Assembly: GCA_009377635.1 (NCBI GenBank)
Contig: WHTR01000013.1
Span: forward strand, 1 to 45,242
Direction: 5' to 3'
Source: Chloroflexota bacterium
GTDB lineage: Bacteria > Chloroflexota > UBA6077 > SHYK01
Length of the DNA: 45,242 nt
Made by a program: the position numbers and the translations under genes
Shown here: positions 35,424 through 43,629 of the stretch, in pieces
How the letters are laid out: the number at the start of each line of letters is the position of its first letter
How positions within the stretch are numbered: the stretch's first letter is position 1
Notes under the pieces: model-generated
Database searches by the model: none
The model's input: the letters and a program-made list of their open reading frames with translations, nothing else
What the model was told of the DNA's origin: nothing

Positions 35424-36986
35424 ATGCACACCCCCTCGCGCTCCACTGGAGTGCATCACGCCGCACTCGAGACCGTCGCTGTCGGCTTCGGCGCCCTCGC
35501 CGCTGTCCACCGGGTACTCGCTCCTCGACCGCACCCAGCCCAGCTCCCCGCCCACCAGGAGCCACCACCGCAGGGGCCCTTCATCACGCCGGAACATGAT
35601 CAAAAGGCCCTGCCAACACCGCAACTACCCCGGCTCCCCGCTCTCTGGTCCCCTCCCCCGAGCCCCACCACCCCGCCAATTCCCATCGACCTCCCCCACA
35701 TCATCACCCTCCCACCCCCTAACCCCACCCTCGACCCGCACCCAAGCCCCACGACGCCCGTCCCCGCCGCTCTCCCCGCTCCAGCCGACACCAATGTCAT
35801 CCGCGGCACGATCCGCGGCGCGATCGACTGCGCCGACGACGTCCTTATCGAGCAGACCGCCCGCGTCTCCGCGAACATCACCGCCGCCAGCATCACCGTC
35901 GCCGGCAACCTTGAGGGCGAGCTCACCTCCCGGGGGCGCGTCGAGATCCGCGGCACCGGTCGCGTCATCGGCACCCTCCACACCGACACCCTCGTCATCC
36001 GAGATGGCGGCTTCGTCCAGGGCGACATCCAGCTCCCCGCCCCGGAGCCATCGGCCCCAGCGGGAGCACGCCTCCGCCGCCTACTTGTGCTCTCGACCGC
36101 CATCCGCCTCGCACCAGCCGCCCTCCTCGTCGCGCTCACCCTCATACCCGATACCCGCCCCCTCCAGTCCCCGCTTGCCCCCTCCCACACCGCGGCCTCC
36201 TTCGCCTCCCAGCCCGACACCATCCCCACCCCTGAGCCGGCGGCCGGCGCCGACGCCCCCGTCGCGCCCCCGGTCGACCGCGTCCCGGACCGCGAAGCCC
36301 CCGCCGACGGGAACGCCAACGCCGCGATCCCCACCTACCCCTTCTACGCCAGCGTCACCGGCACCGAGGACGACGGGCTCGTCGTGCGCGCCGGCCCGGG
36401 AGGCGACTACCGTCCCCTCGGCGCCTTCCTCGAGGAGAGTCCCCTCCAGGTCATCGACGGGCCCACCACCCGCAAGGACAAATCCGACTGGTACCGGGTC
36501 GTCGCCCTCGGCGGCCCCAGCCTGGCCGGGTGGAGCACCACGAGCTTCCTGGCCCCCGTCCCGCCCGAGGAGTCCGCCCCCACCGAATCCCACGTCGCCC
36601 CACCTCCTCGCCCAACCCCAACTCGAACCACCCCACCCGCCCGGTCGAACCCGAGACCGACGAGCGTGCGCAACACTCAAGTGCCAGGGCAGGGGCGATC
36701 GTTCACCGCGAAACTCACGGCTTACAGCTATCAACTACCCATTGGGGGAGCGCACGGATCCATCACGAAGTCCGGCATCCCAGTGCGGTGGGGTATCGTC
36801 GCCATTGACCCGGCGGTGATCCCCCTTGGGAGCCGCCTACGGATCGCGGGCTTCGACACTGTCTTTCTCGCCGCAGACACCGGCGGCGGGGTGCGCGGCT
36901 ACCATGTGGACATCTTTTTCGATAGCCACGCCGCCGCGATTCAGTTCGGCGTCCAGTACCGCTCGGTGACCGTGTTGGCGAGCTGA
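35424..36986 (+). CDS. Bactofilin-SH3-3D domain fusion, c-di-AMP riboswitch controlled
   Basis: The 520-residue protein has an unusual order of parts. Residues 35-121 are proline-rich. Residues 122-203 are a bactofilin (polymer-forming) beta-helix with the repeating pattern VIRGTIRGAIDCADDVLIEQ. A membrane segment lies at about 217-243. Residues 305-377 are an SH3b domain (GLVVRAGPGGDYRPLG ... GWSTTSFL). Residues 428-518 are a 3D domain, related to the MltA/RlpA barrel, with the three aspartates D462, D485 and D496. The likely topology is cytoplasmic bactofilin polymer, one membrane crossing, and an outside wall-binding and wall-cleaving end. The ATG at 35424 has AGGAGG 6 bases upstream and follows a c-di-AMP riboswitch. 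Wall-hydrolase activity is inferred from the domain. Confidence 0.88.
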   Translation: MHTPSRSTGVHHAALETVAVGFGALAAVHRVLAPRPHPAQLPAHQEPPPQGPFITPEHDQKALPTPQLPRLPALWSPPPSPTTPPIPIDLPHIITLPPPNPTLDPHPSPTTPVPAALPAPADTNVIRGTIRGAIDCADDVLIEQTARVSANITAASITVAGNLEGELTSRGRVEIRGTGRVIGTLHTDTLVIRDGGFVQGDIQLPAPEPSAPAGARLRRLLVLSTAIRLAPAALLVALTLIPDTRPLQSPLAPSHTAASFASQPDTIPTPEPAAGADAPVAPPVDRVPDREAPADGNANAAIPTYPFYASVTGTEDDGLVVRAGPGGDYRPLGAFLEESPLQVIDGPTTRKDKSDWYRVVALGGPSLAGWSTTSFLAPVPPEESAPTESHVAPPPRPTPTRTTPPARSNPRPTSVRNTQVPGQGRSFTAKLTAYSYQLPIGGAHGSITKSGIPVRWGIVAIDPAVIPLGSRLRIAGFDTVFLAADTGGGVRGYHVDIFFDSHAAAIQFGVQYRSVTVLAS

Positions 36987-37152
36987 CGTGCGCGCTGGCT
37001 TCGACGGAGGACACGCCCCACTACCCGACGGAGATCGAGCAACGTCGCCAAGTTCTCGTCGAAACCACCGGTATTCTGGCTGATCGAGGAAGCGCGCCGA
37101 TAACCGTCGGGCGCAGCGCTTTGCGCTGTGCCGCTCGGGCTGAGGGGCTGGC

Positions 37153-37731
37153 CTACCTCGCGATGGTCACGCTCGGCCCATCGGTTTCTGCGTGGCGAGC
37201 CTGCGAAACTGCCGTCGGCCGATCGGTCTGGGACAGCTGGATGGAAAGACGCAGCCGTCTCAGACTCAGCCCCAGGCCGCGCTCTACCTTCTCGCGGACG
37301 TGAGTTGCCGCCCAAGCCGCGACTTGCTGCGGGTCTTGCCCCGGCGCTGCAATCATACTGATGTTCAGACCCACTTTATGGCGGCTCCCGTTCGCCGCGG
37401 CCTTCGTTTCAAGAATGCCTTCGAGTCCGCCGAGCTCCTGTTGCACGACTCGCGCCACCGTTTGCGCGGGGTACACCACCGTGGTCCCTTCGGCGCTGGC
37501 CTCGAACACACGGCTTGGTCGAGGCCATAGCTCCCAAAGGAGTCCGATTCCGACGGGCAATGCAAGCGCGGCGGCGCCTGCTTCGACAGATGCCGGTGGG
37601 AGGCCACGCAGCGTTGCAAGCAGGATCTCTCCCGCGCCGAAGACCAGTGACGGTACAGAGATCAGTGTCACGGCGAGCGCCAATAGCGCAAGGAACAGCA
37701 GGCTGACAACAACGCGGTTGAACAATGCCAC
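37153..37731 (-). CDS. AmaP/Asp23-like membrane protein
   Basis: The 192-residue product has two N-terminal membrane segments (about 6-28 and 51-68) followed by a soluble domain (about 85-172) that resembles the Asp23/YloU fold. This layout matches AmaP, the membrane anchor of alkaline-shock protein Asp23 in Firmicutes. The start is GTG at 37731 with AGGGGAG upstream. It is convergent with the bactofilin fusion gene and lies in a group of envelope-related genes, consistent with an envelope-stress role. Assignment rests on layout and a few residues, so a different small membrane protein is possible. Confidence 0.6.
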   Translation of the reverse strand: MALFNRVVVSLLFLALLALAVTLISVPSLVFGAGEILLATLRGLPPASVEAGAAALALPVGIGLLWELWPRPSRVFEASAEGTTVVYPAQTVARVVQQELGGLEGILETKAAANGSRHKVGLNISMIAAPGQDPQQVAAWAATHVREKVERGLGLSLRRLRLSIQLSQTDRPTAVSQARHAETDGPSVTIAR

Positions 37732-38124
37732 AGAATCTCCCCTCCCTTTGGTACACCACGCAGCTACCGGACGAACGTCGCGCGCTCAATGAATGGCGAC
37801 AGCATTCCTCCCCTGCGAAGTGTGCCACGACCTTCGGAAGCTCGCCAACCTCAGGCACTCCGGGCGCACGTAGGCTCCCGGACTGACATTCCATGATGGC
37901 ACTCCGGATGCGCAAGCCGCACGCCGGGCTTGTCACGGTCCGTCCGCGACCAATGGCTGACGCGGTATGCGGTCTCCGCATCGCCGAGGACCGACACCAG
38001 CCACGAGCACGGCGCCGCCGCACTGCGGACCGACACCGCCCGCTCCCTGCCGTCACCCTCGTCCGCTCGGGAGGTCGGCAGTGACCAAGACGCCCCGACG
38101 TAAGGGCATCGGAGATCGCGGCTC
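37732..38124. other. 393-base gap between the sigma gene and the AmaP-like gene
   Basis: No gene is supported on either strand; frames here are arginine-rich and unlike known families. A small inverted repeat ATGCGG-TCT-CCGCAT lies near 37970. The promoter of the AmaP-like gene is expected here but was not pinpointed. Confidence 0.4.
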
Positions 38125-39579
38125 TCATTCGTGAGGGATCGGAGAATCGCCACCCGCCGGCGCGGAAATCATCGCCGTCTCGTCAACGGCAAGCCGCTGG
38201 TCGGCGGGACCTTCTATTGCGAGCAATGGATTCGAAGGTGCCTCTACCGTATCCTCAAGAGATTCGAGCGCATGCGTCGGCTTCCTATCCGGAGCCGAGC
38301 TCGCGGTCTCGACATGGACAGGGGCTGAAGCGAGCGCTTGCTCTGCATAGTCGACATGCGTCTCGGTTTCCAGGACATCGCTTGCTTCGGCCGCCAATGT
38401 TGAAGATGCGTTGAATTCAAAACCGGAGATCCGGGATGAGAGATGAGCTACGATCTCTTGGACTTGAGAGGTCGGAGGCAGTGCCGTTTCGGCTGGAGTC
38501 ACCGGCTGGGAGACCACGAGCGTGTCTGCCGCCGGGCTGGCCACTGGGTCCGCCCCCACCTCTGGTGTCCCGGGTTGCTCCGATCTGGACGATGCCGGCC
38601 CGCTGTTGGGATCGGCGAAGGCCGACCAGCGGGAGGGCGCTTCGACGGTTTCGAAGGCAGGGGAATCGCTCGAAGCATAATGCAATTGACCTTGATGGAT
38701 ACCGAACGGTGCCGCTATGAGGCTGGCTGTGACGCTCGTTGTGACGAGCGTGGGCGCCGTCAGCGCTTTCAGCTTCGCGAACAGAAGGCCCAGATTGCCG
38801 AAAGTCAGCGGTGCAGCCGGCGCCGCCTGAGACGAAGCGAGCCAGTAGGGCGAGGTCGCCACGGGCAAGAACGGCAGGGCGCTGTAGGCACGAGAGGCCC
38901 GTCGCATCGACTCGAGCTCACTTCGACAGCGGCTGCAGCCGTCGAGGTGGGCACGGAGCGAGTGGCGCTTCACTGGGCTGCCTTCGCCATCGACCACAGC
39001 CGCCATCACGGCACGCGCGAGCCGACAGCGTTTGGATTGTGACGCCTCAAGCAACTCAAAAGACCTGGCGAGAGCCTTGCGAGCACGAAAAAGAAGTGCC
39101 TCGACGCCGGAGATCGACGTTCCGATCGCTTCAGCTATGCGGCGGTAGTCGTAGCCTTCGACCTCGCGGAGAAACAGGGCGGCGCTCTGCCGCGGCGAGA
39201 TGGCGCCCAGCGCCTGCCAAATGATCCGGCCTTTCTCTCGCTCCGAGACGGCATCCTCCGTCCCCGATCCGCCGGCGATCTCCAGCATGTCTGCCGCTGG
39301 TGCGCTCGGCCTGCGCCGGCGTTCGGCGTCGATGCAGACACGGGTCGTGATCTGACGGAGCCATGCGGGGAAGGCTTCTGGGCAGCGGAGGCGGCCAATC
39401 TCGCGGTGAACTTTCAGCCAGACTTCCTGACAGATGTCCTCTGCGTCACTGGCATTGCGGGTAGAGCGAACGGCCAAGTTGTAAACGCGGATGTTGTGGT
39501 CGCGATAGAGGTCGGCAAACGCATCTGCGTCGCCCTCCATCGCCAACTCAACTAAACTTCGGTGCTCGAACGCTTGCAT
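38125..39579 (-). CDS. ECF sigma factor fused to zinc anti-sigma and membrane segment
   Basis: The 484-residue protein begins with sigma region 2 (residues 18-62, YRDHNIRVYNLA ... DAEDICQEVWLKV) and region 4 (128-172, ISPRQSAALFLREVEGYDY). It then has a zinc anti-sigma (zf-HC2) motif with C185, H211, C215 and C218 in RAHLDGCSRC. A membrane segment at about 272-293 is followed by a low-complexity tail of about 190 residues. Sigma and anti-sigma are usually separate proteins; here they are joined, with the tail placed outside the membrane. The ATG at 39579 is chosen from homology; no good ribosome binding site is seen, and TTG at 39642 is the alternative. It lies downstream of a secreted-protein gene. 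Confidence 0.85.
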   Translation of the reverse strand: MQAFEHRSLVELAMEGDADAFADLYRDHNIRVYNLAVRSTRNASDAEDICQEVWLKVHREIGRLRCPEAFPAWLRQITTRVCIDAERRRRPSAPAADMLEIAGGSGTEDAVSEREKGRIIWQALGAISPRQSAALFLREVEGYDYRRIAEAIGTSISGVEALLFRARKALARSFELLEASQSKRCRLARAVMAAVVDGEGSPVKRHSLRAHLDGCSRCRSELESMRRASRAYSALPFLPVATSPYWLASSQAAPAAPLTFGNLGLLFAKLKALTAPTLVTTSVTASLIAAPFGIHQGQLHYASSDSPAFETVEAPSRWSAFADPNSGPASSRSEQPGTPEVGADPVASPAADTLVVSQPVTPAETALPPTSQVQEIVAHLSSRISGFEFNASSTLAAEASDVLETETHVDYAEQALASAPVHVETASSAPDRKPTHALESLEDTVEAPSNPLLAIEGPADQRLAVDETAMISAPAGGDSPIPHE

Positions 39580-39664
39580 GTCGTTAGAGGTTAACCCATC
39601 AGACTTCCGCTCGACGCGTCCTTCTCGATTCCAAAACAGCAATCGCAGGCCCTATCCGAGTTGC

Positions 39665-39707
39665 ATGACGGAGTCACCACCCATTGCCGGGTAGGCGACT
39701 CCGTCAT
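39665..39707. terminator. Long inverted repeat between the secreted-protein and sigma genes
   Basis: ATGACGGAGTC (39665-39675) and GACTCCGTCAT (39697-39707) are perfect 11-base arms, with further pairing of ACCC and GGGT inside. It sits 15 bases past the stop of the secreted-protein gene and before the sigma gene. It could terminate or attenuate read-through into the sigma gene. No T-run follows on the minus strand. Confidence 0.5.
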
Positions 39708-39722
39708 CTCTTGCCGTCTTGT

Positions 39723-40514
39723 CTATCTGCCCGATGGGAGAATAAATGCTCCGTTCTCGCCAAGGCCGACGCCGCCGGCAGGGCCATCAACCACGGCACC
39801 CGCGTCGACACTTACGCTCCCGTCGGCGTTGCCGCCTCCCGAGCCGCCGTTCGCGCTTATGCTCGTACCCCCGGCGACCTCACCGGAGACGGCGGTGTCA
39901 ATCGACTCGCCAGTGTACATTGAGACCGAATCCCCAATCGTGATCGACCTGTCGGTCTGTTTCCTCGCTTCCGGAGAGACATTCGCCGAGATACCGGCGG
40001 TCGTCGAAGCCCCGGCAAGGCCGCTGAATTCGCTGAACGCAGAGCGATCAACGGAATCGCTTCCGTCTGCCGAGGCATTCATGCCAGCGGTCTCGCCGAT
40101 GTCGACAGCGGCGGAGCCGTTTCCTTCCATGGAGCCATCCGGCTCGAGGCCCACCGAGCCACCAGTGTCGCTCCCGACTTCGGCCTGAACGTCTATGCCC
40201 AGGACGCTGGCAAGTACCGAGAAGCTTGCCGTGGCTCCGGTGCTGATACGCTGGCTCGTGTCTCGGTCGGCACGAACATCCACATTCGAGGCGGACGGAT
40301 CTGCCGACAACGCGCTGTCCACACAGGAGGAAAGGTCGGTGTTCAGCCCGACTGCCAGATCACCGACGCGGCCGCCAACGTCTACCCCGCCGGTCGAGCT
40401 TGTCGATGATCTCTGGCACGCGCTACTGTCAAGCAGCGTCTGAGCGGAAACAGTCCCGGCGACTAGCCCCAGGACGAGCAATGCCCCGAGTGGAGCTCCC
40501 TTGAGAAAAGACAC
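39723..40514 (-). CDS. Secreted low-complexity protein of unknown function
   Basis: The 263-residue product starts with GTG at 40514, with AAGGGGG 7 bases upstream, and has a clear signal peptide (LGALLVLGLVAGTVSA, cleavage before QT). The mature part is rich in Gly, Ser, Ala, Asp and Val, with recurring short strands such as SVSVDAGAVV and VDVGGRVGDLAVG, and has two cysteines near its N-terminus. No known family is recognised. It is encoded just upstream of the sigma/anti-sigma fusion on the same strand and may be part of its signal or its target. Confidence 0.75.
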   Translation of the reverse strand: MSFLKGAPLGALLVLGLVAGTVSAQTLLDSSACQRSSTSSTGGVDVGGRVGDLAVGLNTDLSSCVDSALSADPSASNVDVRADRDTSQRISTGATASFSVLASVLGIDVQAEVGSDTGGSVGLEPDGSMEGNGSAAVDIGETAGMNASADGSDSVDRSAFSEFSGLAGASTTAGISANVSPEARKQTDRSITIGDSVSMYTGESIDTAVSGEVAGGTSISANGGSGGGNADGSVSVDAGAVVDGPAGGVGLGENGAFILPSGR

Positions 40515-40790
40515 GTCTGTCGCCCCCTTTCGTCTCGTCCAGAGGGCCTTCTCCTCTGGCTGTCTAATAAGACGGCAGGGGCGCGGCAAAACTTGCGGGC
40601 AGCGGCTGTTGACGATCATAGTGGGCTGTGGCCGACGAGAACGGCGAGCTGGTATACGCCCCGCACATGGATGGCGCAGGACGTGCGTCAGACGATCAGG
40701 AAAGCCAACACGGCAGCCTTCATGGGCCCGGGACACCCGCGCGTATCGCGATCAAATGCCACATGCTGGCGGTCATGTAGGGGCGCCACG
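40515..40790. other. Leader region of the secreted-protein gene
   Basis: The 276-base gap holds a perfect stem-loop CCAGAGG/CCTCTGG (40539-40559) in the 5' leader of the secreted-protein gene and a GTCTTATTAGAC inverted repeat at about 40562-40573. No gene is supported and no firm promoter was located. Confidence 0.4.
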
Positions 40791-42095
40791 CTACCACCGA
40801 GGCGTGAGAGCCGCCTTCGCCTTTGCATCCTCGAACCAGCGCGCCACGCCAGCCGGAACCAGCGCGTCACCCGCGTGCACGTGATAGGCACTCCCGTGGC
40901 TAGAGCTGTAGGGTTCCACGCCCTCCTGCAGGTCGTCCGCCGCCTTGAGCAGCCGCCTCCGCATCTGCACGATGCCAACATCCGACATGACCAGGCGCTC
41001 CGCGTTCCGCTCGACGATGCGCCCCATCCCCTCCTGTACCGCGAAGTCCTGCTCACCGGTGCCGGTGATCCCCGTGAACGTGTATGTGTGCTGCTCGTCT
41101 CGGTCGACGAGATAGTCGTTGGATCGATTCCGGAGCGGCACATGCGTGCCGGGGACGAGCTCCACGTGCACGCCGCTGCCCCTACGCATGCTGGCCATGT
41201 CTCGAGCGCCATACGGCTGCTGGAGGTTGCAGGTGAAGCTCCACCGGGCGGTGGTCACGTCGTCCAGCGGAACGAAGGCGTGGCACAGTTTCGTGTCTGC
41301 GCCCCCGGGCGGCATCGTGTAGAAGGGCATCAGGAACAGATTGTAGCGCCAGTAGTCGTCCGAGCCGTCGCCGCCCGGGTAGCAGCCACCCACGAGGACG
41401 CCGAAGTCGGTGTCGGCCGCCGAGAGTCGCGGTGGATTGTCCCGCGTCCGATAGCGCGCCTGGGTGCTTAATCCGCTGCCCGCGTTCGGCTGCCCGCGCT
41501 GCTTCCACTCGTCCAGCCTCCGGTGAGAGTCGAGGGTGCTGTGAAGAAAGACCGAGTGGATCGTGTCGATTCCGCCTTCGATGGCCTGGACGAAGTTGCA
41601 CTCCTGCGTGCTCCAGGACACATACCGATGCCCGTCAGGAACATGCATCCACTCGAAGTCCGGCAGTTCTGGACGGAGATCGGGCGGGCCCATATACGTC
41701 CAGCAGACACCCGCCCGCTCCTGAACTGGGTACGAGCGCAGGCGCACGGTGTACTTGAAGTTGCTCTCCCGGGGCTCCGTGGGTGCGTCGACGCACTGTC
41801 CGGTGACGTCGTACTTCCACCCGTGGTAGATGCACCGCAGCCCCCCCTCCTCGTTCCGGCCGTAGAAGAGGTCGGCACGCCGGTGAGCGCAGTGGGGGTC
41901 AATCAGCCCAACCGTCCCCCCGCTGTCGCGGAACGCCACGAGATCTTCCCCGAGCAGGCGCACGCGCGCGGGCACGCAGTCGGGCCCAGGAAGGTCAGCG
42001 GATGTGAGGAACGGCATCCAGAATCGACGGACGAGCTGGCCCATCGATGCATCGCCTTCGATACGGGTGAGTCTCTCGTTTTCCTCGGGGGTCAT
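40791..42095 (-). CDS. Rieske 2Fe-2S ring-hydroxylating oxygenase, large subunit
   Basis: The 434-residue protein is the fourth intact Rieske oxygenase. Ligands are C69-x-H71 and C88-x2-H91, with the iron site D177-x2-H180-x4-H185 in GGIDTIHSVFLH. The ATG at 42095 follows GGGAGGAG; the upstream frame to 42203 runs into a MITE-like repeat and is not coding. It differs from the others by CAHRRAD instead of CxHRGxx, so an Arg replaces the usual Gly after the second ligand. It is adjacent to a zinc alcohol dehydrogenase gene on the same strand, which might oxidise its product. Confidence 0.9.
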   Translation of the reverse strand: MTPEENERLTRIEGDASMGQLVRRFWMPFLTSADLPGPDCVPARVRLLGEDLVAFRDSGGTVGLIDPHCAHRRADLFYGRNEEGGLRCIYHGWKYDVTGQCVDAPTEPRESNFKYTVRLRSYPVQERAGVCWTYMGPPDLRPELPDFEWMHVPDGHRYVSWSTQECNFVQAIEGGIDTIHSVFLHSTLDSHRRLDEWKQRGQPNAGSGLSTQARYRTRDNPPRLSAADTDFGVLVGGCYPGGDGSDDYWRYNLFLMPFYTMPPGGADTKLCHAFVPLDDVTTARWSFTCNLQQPYGARDMASMRRGSGVHVELVPGTHVPLRNRSNDYLVDRDEQHTYTFTGITGTGEQDFAVQEGMGRIVERNAERLVMSDVGIVQMRRRLLKAADDLQEGVEPYSSSHGSAYHVHAGDALVPAGVARWFEDAKAKAALTPRW

Positions 42096-42126
42096 GGGCG
42101 CTCCTCCCTTCCCTGGTCGACGACCA

Positions 42127-42267
42127 GCAGGCTGCCGAAAAACGGTCATCCTGAGGCCGCAGGCCGAAGGATCTCTCCTGAACTGCATGCTACTGCACGG
42201 CACTTGATGCTCGTGATAGATCCTTCGCTCCGCTCAGGATGACAGGTACGGATTCTCAGCAGTCTGC
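42127..42267. mobile_element. MITE-like inverted-repeat element
   Basis: About 140 bases are bounded by imperfect terminal inverted repeats: GCAGGCTGCCGAAAA (42127-42141) and, inverted, TTCTCAGCAGTCTGC (42253-42267). Inside, stronger arms GTCATCCTGAG (42145) ... GGATCT and AGATCCTTCG ... CTCAGGATGAC (42218-42243) pair with each other. There is no open frame. The arms GTCATCCTGAG/CGAAGGATCT belong to a repeat type I recall as dispersed in many environmental genomes. It lies between the start of the Rieske gene and the end of the alcohol dehydrogenase gene. Confidence 0.6.
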
Positions 42268-42310
42268 CAGTCGGTCAGATACGATGCAAACGATCATGCG
42301 AACTGACCCA

Positions 42311-43426
42311 CTAATTCACCGTCGGCATGATGCTGACATGAATAGCATCCGACGGACGAATGCCGGCCAGAGTCTCCAGCGCCTCCAGGGCGCGACTGAG
42401 CGGGAACGTGTGGGTCGCGATTTGATCCATGGGCAGTCTGCCGGACGCAATGAACTGGATCGCGAGCTCCACCGACCGGTAGGAGTGGCCGTTCGCCGTT
42501 ATCAGGGCGATCTTCTTCCGCGGCAGCGTACTGAGATCGAGCGTTTCTCGCCCGGCGGCAGCCAGCACGATGTTGCACTTGCGCTTATGCGCCACCGCCA
42601 CGGCTTGATCTACGCAGCCCTTGCCCCCGCCGGTCACGTTCACCACGACGTTGACCCCTTCACCACCGGTCCAGTCCAGGATCTGCTGGACCGGGTCGGG
42701 ATGCGCGTCCGCGTCGAGCGTGTGGTCGGCGCCGAGGAGCTGCGCGACATCGAGCCGCCGCTTGTCTTGGGTCAGTCCGGACACGATGATGCAGCCGGCG
42801 CCGGCCGCCTTCGCCGCGATGACGGCCGCCAGCCCCTGTTGGCCCGGCCCTTGGACCCAGATGGACTCACCCAGGCGCACGTCTCCGTACTCGTACGCCC
42901 ACTCAACGCCGTTGCTGAAGGGGAGGAAGGCCGCGGCGTGCGTCGCCAGGATATGGCTCGGCATCTTGTGCACGATGGCGTTGGGGTGGACATACAGGTA
43001 CTGGCTGTAGCCTCCCCACAGCGCGGGCCAGAGGCTCACCGGCGCCCCACCGTAGCGAATCTCGCCGCCGCGCGTGCCGCAAAAGCGGTAGTCGTCGGAC
43101 CGGCAGTACGCGCAGGCGCCACAGGGCACGTACTCCTCGAGGCAAACGCGGTCGCCCTCCTTGACCTTCCACCGCTCGGCCGCCTTTCTGCCGATCCTGT
43201 AGATGATCCCCAAATTCTCGTGGCCCATAATGTGCGGGCCGCGAGAGAACACCCGCTCCTCGCCGCCCGCGCGGCCATGGAGGCCGCTCAGGTCGCTCCC
43301 ACAGATGCCACAGGCCTCCACCTGCAGCAGGGCCGCATCCCCGGGGATGTCGTCCGGCACCGGGAACTCCCGCACCTCGAATGCACCGGGACCGAGGTTG
43401 ACGGCCGCGAATGAGGATATCGGCAT
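42311..43426 (-). CDS. Zinc-dependent alcohol dehydrogenase (MDR family)
   Basis: The 371-residue product is a medium-chain dehydrogenase/reductase. It has the catalytic zinc region EACGICGSD with GHEN, the structural zinc cysteines in CGACAYCRSDDYRFC, and the nucleotide fold motif GPGQQG. It would oxidise an alcohol or reduce an aldehyde or ketone with NAD(P). The ATG at 43426 follows AAAGGAG; the frame to 43492 is not conserved. The gene lies upstream of the fourth Rieske gene on the same strand, separated by the MITE-like repeat. The substrate is unknown. Confidence 0.9.
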   Translation of the reverse strand: MPISSFAAVNLGPGAFEVREFPVPDDIPGDAALLQVEACGICGSDLSGLHGRAGGEERVFSRGPHIMGHENLGIIYRIGRKAAERWKVKEGDRVCLEEYVPCGACAYCRSDDYRFCGTRGGEIRYGGAPVSLWPALWGGYSQYLYVHPNAIVHKMPSHILATHAAAFLPFSNGVEWAYEYGDVRLGESIWVQGPGQQGLAAVIAAKAAGAGCIIVSGLTQDKRRLDVAQLLGADHTLDADAHPDPVQQILDWTGGEGVNVVVNVTGGGKGCVDQAVAVAHKRKCNIVLAAAGRETLDLSTLPRKKIALITANGHSYRSVELAIQFIASGRLPMDQIATHTFPLSRALEALETLAGIRPSDAIHVSIMPTVN

Positions 43427-43520
43427 TATTGCTCCTTTCGGTACACTCCCAAGGATCGACCAGTTGACGGCAGCGTGCCCACCGGGCATCAAGACACCAG
43501 CGACGACGGGTTCTATCCGG

Positions 43521-43547
43521 TTGCACGTCGCAGACGAAGGATATCAT
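43521..43547 (+). promoter_or_regulatory. Possible promoter of the GNAT gene
   Basis: TTGCAC (43521-43526) and TATCAT (43542-43547) are 15 bases apart, somewhat short of ideal spacing, upstream of the start at 43630. Confidence 0.25.
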
Positions 43548-43629
43548 GCCGAGCGTAACCGAAACGGCGCCGATGTCGAGCGGATCGATCCGTACCAGGA
43601 GTGGCGGCAACTGGAGGAGGTGAAGGATC

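Noticed and set aside
35323-36819. 498-codon plus-strand frame overlapping the bactofilin gene
   Set aside because: It is almost wholly Pro/Ser/Arg/Thr low complexity in an alternative frame; the 35424 frame has the ribosome binding site and the domains.
37851-38153. 100-codon minus-strand frame upstream of the AmaP-like gene
   Set aside because: It overlaps the end of the sigma gene, has no ribosome binding site and matches no family.
40515-40736. N-terminal extension of the secreted protein to 40736
   Set aside because: The extension is arginine and cysteine-rich and would bury the signal peptide; GTG at 40514 has a good ribosome binding site.
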